Shown piece after piece: positions 5,765 to 7,709 of a DNA stretch of 7,709 nucleotides; positions within the stretch are counted from its first letter, which is position 1; every line of letters begins with the position of its first letter. The stretch spans positions 1 to 7,709 of the forward strand of contig JAIEHQ010000105.1 of the NCBI GenBank assembly GCA_029065825.1. The letters run 5' to 3'. The notes below the pieces were generated by a model. It was given only the letters and a program-made list of their open reading frames with translations. It made no database searches and was not told the origin of the DNA. Source of the stretch: Alistipes sp. Lineage in GTDB: Bacteria > Bacteroidota > Bacteroidia > Bacteroidales > Rikenellaceae. The position numbers and the translations under genes are program-made.

Positions 5765-6082
5765 ATGGACCGCCTTACCTTAGCACTCGTCACAGGTGCA
5801 GTCGCCGGAGCGCTCGACGTGATTCCCATGATCGCGCAACGGGTCGGCTTCCGCGCCTGCCTCTCGGCATTCCTGCAATACTTCTTCGCAAGCGTGCTGA
5901 TCTTCTACAGCGACCTGCCCCGCCTGCCCTGGTGGGCCGACGGCATGGCCGTCACCACGATGATGGCGCTGCCCGTCGTGCTGATACTCACGGGCAAGGA
6001 GCGACGAGCGATCCCCGTCATCCTGCTCAACGCACTGCTGCTGGGTTTCCTCATCAGCGTTGCGGAGCGCTACCTGACCTGA
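5765..6082 (+). CDS. Small hydrophobic membrane protein, family not recognised
   Basis: A 105-residue protein I cannot assign to a named family. It is mostly hydrophobic, with about four likely membrane helices near residues 4-24, 31-49, 58-77 and 82-101, separated by short polar loops (AQRVGFR, DLPRLPWWAD, GKERRA) and ending ERYLT. The N-terminal GAVAGALDVIPMIAQRVGFR, with D18 and a proline inside the first helix, looks like a conserved signature rather than random hydrophobicity. Codon use matches its neighbours, and the ATG at 5765 follows an A-rich leader typical of Bacteroidetes. It lies 90 bp after typA on the same strand with no promoter box that I can see, so it may be read with typA through the intervening hairpin. 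A terminator follows its stop. Real gene: likely. Function: unknown. Confidence 0.8.
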   Translation: MDRLTLALVTGAVAGALDVIPMIAQRVGFRACLSAFLQYFFASVLIFYSDLPRLPWWADGMAVTTMMALPVVLILTGKERRAIPVILLNALLLGFLISVAERYLT

Positions 6083-6101
6083 GTCGCCGCACAAGGAAAA
6101 C

Positions 6102-6132
6102 AGAACCCGCAGCCGTTTTCGCTGCGGGTTCT
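6102..6132. terminator. Two-way intrinsic terminator between convergent genes
   Basis: AGAACCCGCAGC (6102-6113) and GCTGCGGGTTCT (6121-6132) form a perfect 12-bp stem with a 7-base loop. On the plus strand the stem ends in T and runs into TTGTTT; on the minus strand it is followed by GTTTTCC. It lies 19 bp past the stop of the small membrane-protein gene and 26 bp past the stop of the DUF454 gene, so it serves both. Confidence 0.85.
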
Positions 6133-6158
6133 TTGTTTCCGACGGCACAACGGCAGCC

Positions 6159-6524
6159 TCAACGCTTCGAGGTGGCGAACGTGAGGATCCGCGCACTGAT
6201 TCCCGCCGCCAGCAGCAACAGCCCCAGCTGCGCCCACCACCACGCATCGACCACCCGCAAAATGCAATAACCGATCGTCAGCCAGACCAAACCGACCGAC
6301 ACGATCTTGGCCCGCAGCGGAATAGCCCGATGCTCCCGGAAATTGCGGATATAGGTCCCCAGATACTTCTGGTTCAGAAGCCAGTCGTACAGGCGGGGCG
6401 AAGAGCGCAGGTAGAGTGCGGCGGCGAGCAGCAGGAAGGGCGTGGTGGGCAGCAGCGGCACGAAGATGCCGACGATGCCCAGCGTCAGCGCGAGGCTGCC
6501 CGCAGCTATTCCCAGGATTTTCAT
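6159..6524 (-). CDS. DUF454 (YbaN-like) inner-membrane protein
   Basis: A 121-residue membrane protein of the DUF454/YbaN family, whose biochemical function is not established. Order of landmarks: a first hydrophobic segment leading into GIVGIFVPLLPTTPFLLLAA (16-35), the amphipathic LRSSPRLYDWLLNQKYLG (39-56), YIRNFREHRAIPLRAK (58-73), then two further membrane segments at about 74-90 and 96-112 and a short basic end (TSKR). The LLPTTPF and YIRNFREHRAIPLRAK blocks are the family signature. I chose ATG 6522-6524, which starts MKILGI as in homologues. The frame is open for a further 71 codons upstream, but that stretch crosses the divergent rpiB promoter region and is not membrane-like or family-like. 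It is divergent from rpiB and shares a terminator with the convergent upstream gene. Confidence 0.92.
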   Translation of the reverse strand: MKILGIAAGSLALTLGIVGIFVPLLPTTPFLLLAAALYLRSSPRLYDWLLNQKYLGTYIRNFREHRAIPLRAKIVSVGLVWLTIGYCILRVVDAWWWAQLGLLLLAAGISARILTFATSKR

Positions 6525-6537
6525 GCCCCGACACCAA

Positions 6538-6545
6538 CAAAATTC
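6538..6545 (-). promoter_or_regulatory. Weak candidate -7 box for the DUF454 gene
   Basis: On the minus strand this reads GAATTTTG, one mismatch from TAnnTTTG. It lies 13 bp before the ATG at 6524, giving a very short leader. No -33 element is clear. Low confidence. Confidence 0.3.
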
Positions 6546-6577
6546 ATACAAAGCGGCAACGATTCGCGCTTTTTTCG

Positions 6578-6585
6578 TAACTTTG
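6578..6585 (+). promoter_or_regulatory. -7 box of the rpiB promoter
   Basis: TAACTTTG is a full match to TAnnTTTG and follows a T-rich stretch. Transcription starting about 7 bases downstream would give a leader of roughly 110 nt before the rpiB ATG at 6705, much longer than the leaders of aroB and typA. No clear -33 TTG is present. Confidence 0.62.
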
Positions 6586-6592
6586 GGCGATA

Positions 6593-6704
6593 CGAAGCGC
6601 CCCTCGCAAGGTCCGGCGACGGAAAGCCGGGCCGGATACGGGCCGGGCATTGCCGGGGCGAACGAACAACCGTTGAAAACGAACGAAAAAACAAGAATAC
6701 GATC
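6593..6704 (+). other. Long GC-rich 5' leader of rpiB
   Basis: The first two thirds are GC-rich, with CCGG occurring five times in 44 bases (starting at 6613, 6627, 6632, 6643 and 6653). This permits a small stem, CCGGC (6613-6617) with GCCGG (6626-6630), and several competing pairings. The last 40 bases are A-rich and unstructured, as expected near a Bacteroidetes start codon. The block GTTGAAAACGAACG (6672-6685) recurs, with three extra A, directly before the ATG of the small membrane-protein gene (5748-5764). I do not recognise a riboswitch class here. Confidence 0.4.
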
Positions 6705-7157
6705 ATGGAGAAGAAAATCGGTATCGCCTGCGACCACGCCGGCTATGAAATGAAAGAATTTTTAGTAGGTTACCTCGGAGCCAAAGGCTGGGAGGTGCTC
6801 GACTTCGGCTGTCACTCGGAGGAGAGCATCGACTATCCCGACTTCGCGCATCCGCTGGCCGAGGCCGTCGAGAGCGGCGAACTCGAACGGGGCATCGGAC
6901 TCTGCGGCTCGGGCGAAGGGATGGCCATGACCCTGAACAAGCACCAGGGCATCCGTGCCGGACTGGTGTGGGACAAGGAGATCGCCCGACTGACCCGCCA
7001 GCACAACGATGCCAACGTCATCGTGCTGCCGGCCCGCTTCATCTCGAACGACCAGGCGGTAGAGTTCGTCGAGGAGTTCCTCGTCACCCCGTTCGAGGGC
7101 GGCCGCCACGAACGGCGCATCGCCAAGATGCCGCTCGCATCCTGCGGGAACCGATAG
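6705..7157 (+). CDS. rpiB: Ribose-5-phosphate isomerase B
   Basis: This 150-residue cytoplasmic enzyme of the RpiB/LacAB fold interconverts ribose 5-phosphate and ribulose 5-phosphate in the non-oxidative pentose phosphate pathway. Visible: the N-terminal strand IGIACDHAGYEMK with the phosphate-binding D10-H11, the SIDYPDFA block (41-48), catalytic C67 in GIGLCGSGEGMAMTLNKHQGIRAGL, the RQHNDANV block with H100, and the C-terminal TPFEGGRHERRIAKM. Length is normal (about 145-150). E71 in CGSGEG stands where many homologues have I or N. A LacA/B-like or related sugar-phosphate isomerase is the alternative, but the intact catalytic cysteine and overall match favour RpiB. ATG 6705 was chosen because the upstream open frame crosses the promoter and lacks family similarity. 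It is divergent from the DUF454 gene and convergent with ispE. Confidence 0.95.
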   Translation: MEKKIGIACDHAGYEMKEFLVGYLGAKGWEVLDFGCHSEESIDYPDFAHPLAEAVESGELERGIGLCGSGEGMAMTLNKHQGIRAGLVWDKEIARLTRQHNDANVIVLPARFISNDQAVEFVEEFLVTPFEGGRHERRIAKMPLASCGNR

Positions 7158-7175
7158 CCCGAACACGGGAAAGCT

Positions 7176-7200
7176 GCGGACGGCAACTCGAACCGTCCGC
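7176..7200. terminator. GC-rich hairpin between rpiB and ispE stops
   Basis: GCGGACGG (7176-7183) and CCGTCCGC (7193-7200) form a perfect 8-bp stem with a 9-base loop. A competing stem, CCGCC (7197-7201) with GGCGG (7207-7211), shares its right arm. Neither strand has a good T-run next to it (minus strand continues AGCTTT). It probably contributes to ending ispE transcription or to stabilising 3' ends. Confidence 0.4.
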
Positions 7201-7214
7201 CGAACCGGCGGGAA

Positions 7215-7709
7215 TCACAACGCATAGATCAGAGGCGTGAGGGCTGCACAGCCCCGCGCCTTTTTTTCGTCGCCGAACAGCCCGAAGACCGCCGAACCCG
7301 AACCCGACATCGAAGCGTAGAGCGCCCCCAGTTCGAGCAGGACCCGCTTCGCAGCCGCAATCTCGGGATGAGCCGCGAAAATATGGGGTTCGAAGTCGTT
7401 CTTGAGCGACTCCTGCCAGCATGCGAGCGGCTCGGCGATCCGCTCGGCGAGCGGAATCGCCGGACGGAAGGGGCGCACCCCGGCGTAGGCCTCGCGGGTC
7501 GATACGCCGCACTCGGGCTTGATCAGCACGATCCACAGCCCCCGCAGGTCGAGCGCGAGGGGCCGCATGACCTCGCCCCGCCCGGAACAGAGCTGCGGCG
7601 TGTTGCGCACGAAGAAGGCGGTGTCGCTGCCCAGCGCGGCGGCGCAGTCGATCAGCTCCTCCTCCGGCAGGCCCAGCGAGAAGATCTCATCGACGGCGAG
7701 CAGCACGGC
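7215..7709 (-). CDS. ispE: 4-diphosphocytidyl-2-C-methyl-D-erythritol kinase IspE, C-terminal part (runs off the window)
   Basis: The last 164 codons of ispE. IspE is a cytoplasmic GHMP-family kinase that phosphorylates the 2-hydroxyl of CDP-methylerythritol in the MEP isoprenoid pathway. Seen in this fragment: the end of the helix after the GHMP glycine-rich loop (AVDEIFSLGLPEEEL), the substrate-site block LGSDTAFFV (27-34), IVLIKPECGVSTREAY (60-75), LKNDFEP (102-108) and the third GHMP motif SMSGSGSAVFGLF (133-145). The ATP-binding loop and N-terminal third lie beyond base 7709. The GTG at 7704-7706 is an internal valine codon, not a start. The stop is TGA (plus-strand TCA 7215-7217). Its final codons contain the hairpin and T-run that look like the rpiB terminator on the opposite strand. 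Confidence 0.94.
   Translation of the reverse strand, partial: AVLLAVDEIFSLGLPEEELIDCAAALGSDTAFFVRNTPQLCSGRGEVMRPLALDLRGLWIVLIKPECGVSTREAYAGVRPFRPAIPLAERIAEPLACWQESLKNDFEPHIFAAHPEIAAAKRVLLELGALYASMSGSGSAVFGLFGDEKKARGCAALTPLIYAL
7234..7267 (+). terminator. Intrinsic terminator for rpiB lying inside ispE
   Basis: On the plus strand, GGGCT (7241-7245) pairs with AGCCC (7250-7254) around a 4-base loop. An outer GGCG (7234-7237) pairs with CGCC (7257-7260), with a small internal loop. Seven T (7261-7267) follow immediately. It lies 77 bp past the rpiB stop and within the antisense of the last ispE codons, where the T-run encodes the DEKKA lysines. It is the only site downstream of rpiB with both hairpin and T-run. 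Confidence 0.65.

Noticed and set aside
6330..6704. 125-residue N-terminal extension of RpiB
   Set aside because: It is antisense to the DUF454 gene, precedes the rpiB promoter, and full RpiB begins at the ATG at 6705.
6525..6737. 71-residue N-terminal extension of the DUF454 protein
   Set aside because: It would be read across the rpiB promoter and leader, lacks DUF454 similarity, and the MKILGI start matches homologues.
1..7709. CRISPR array, tRNA/rRNA gene, prophage or toxin-antitoxin system
   Set aside because: No regularly spaced repeats, tRNA-like cloverleaf, integrase, phage gene or small paired toxin-antitoxin genes were seen; intergenic gaps are all under 200 bp and explained by promoters and terminators.

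Overview
The window is a GC-rich stretch of ordinary bacterial housekeeping chromosome, most likely from a Bacteroidales species; an Alistipes-like gut bacterium is my inference. Evidence: (1) the -7 boxes upstream of three genes match the Bacteroidetes TAnnTTTG consensus, (2) start codons are preceded by A-rich leaders without Shine-Dalgarno sequences, and (3) the RuvB, TypA and RpiB sequences read like Bacteroidales versions. I see no CRISPR array, tRNA or rRNA gene, insertion sequence or integrase, and no convincing new multi-gene system.

The left edge is not biological. Bases 1-58 match, almost base for base, an Illumina Nextera i7 adapter: the end of P7, an 8-base index, and the Read 2 transposase adapter with its mosaic end. 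True genomic sequence begins at about base 59, inside the last codons of ruvB.

Layout. The + strand carries the ruvB 3' end (59-227), a ferredoxin-nitroreductase fusion (347-1225) and a single-domain malic enzyme (1373-2656). The malic enzyme gene converges on aroB (3781-2765, minus) across a compact two-way terminator. aroB is divergent from typA/bipA (3872-5674, plus), with two back-to-back -7 boxes in a 90-bp gap. typA is followed by a small unrecognised membrane protein (5765-6082), which converges on a DUF454/YbaN membrane protein (6524-6159, minus) across a two-way terminator. Divergent from that is rpiB (6705-7157), which has a roughly 110-nt GC-rich leader. rpiB converges on the 3' end of ispE (minus, cut by the window edge), and the best intrinsic terminator for rpiB lies inside ispE.

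Functionally these are mostly unconnected core genes: Holliday-junction migration (RuvB), flavin redox chemistry, pyruvate/NAD(P)H supply (malic enzyme), the shikimate pathway (AroB), a ribosome-associated GTPase (TypA), the pentose phosphate pathway (RpiB) and MEP isoprenoid synthesis (IspE). The frequent strand switching (+ + + - + + - + -) suggests mostly mono- or bicistronic units. The points most worth a second look are the adapter chimera, the inverted repeat over the typA transcription start, the rpiB terminator inside ispE, the malic enzyme without its phosphotransacetylase-like half, and the orphan membrane protein behind typA.
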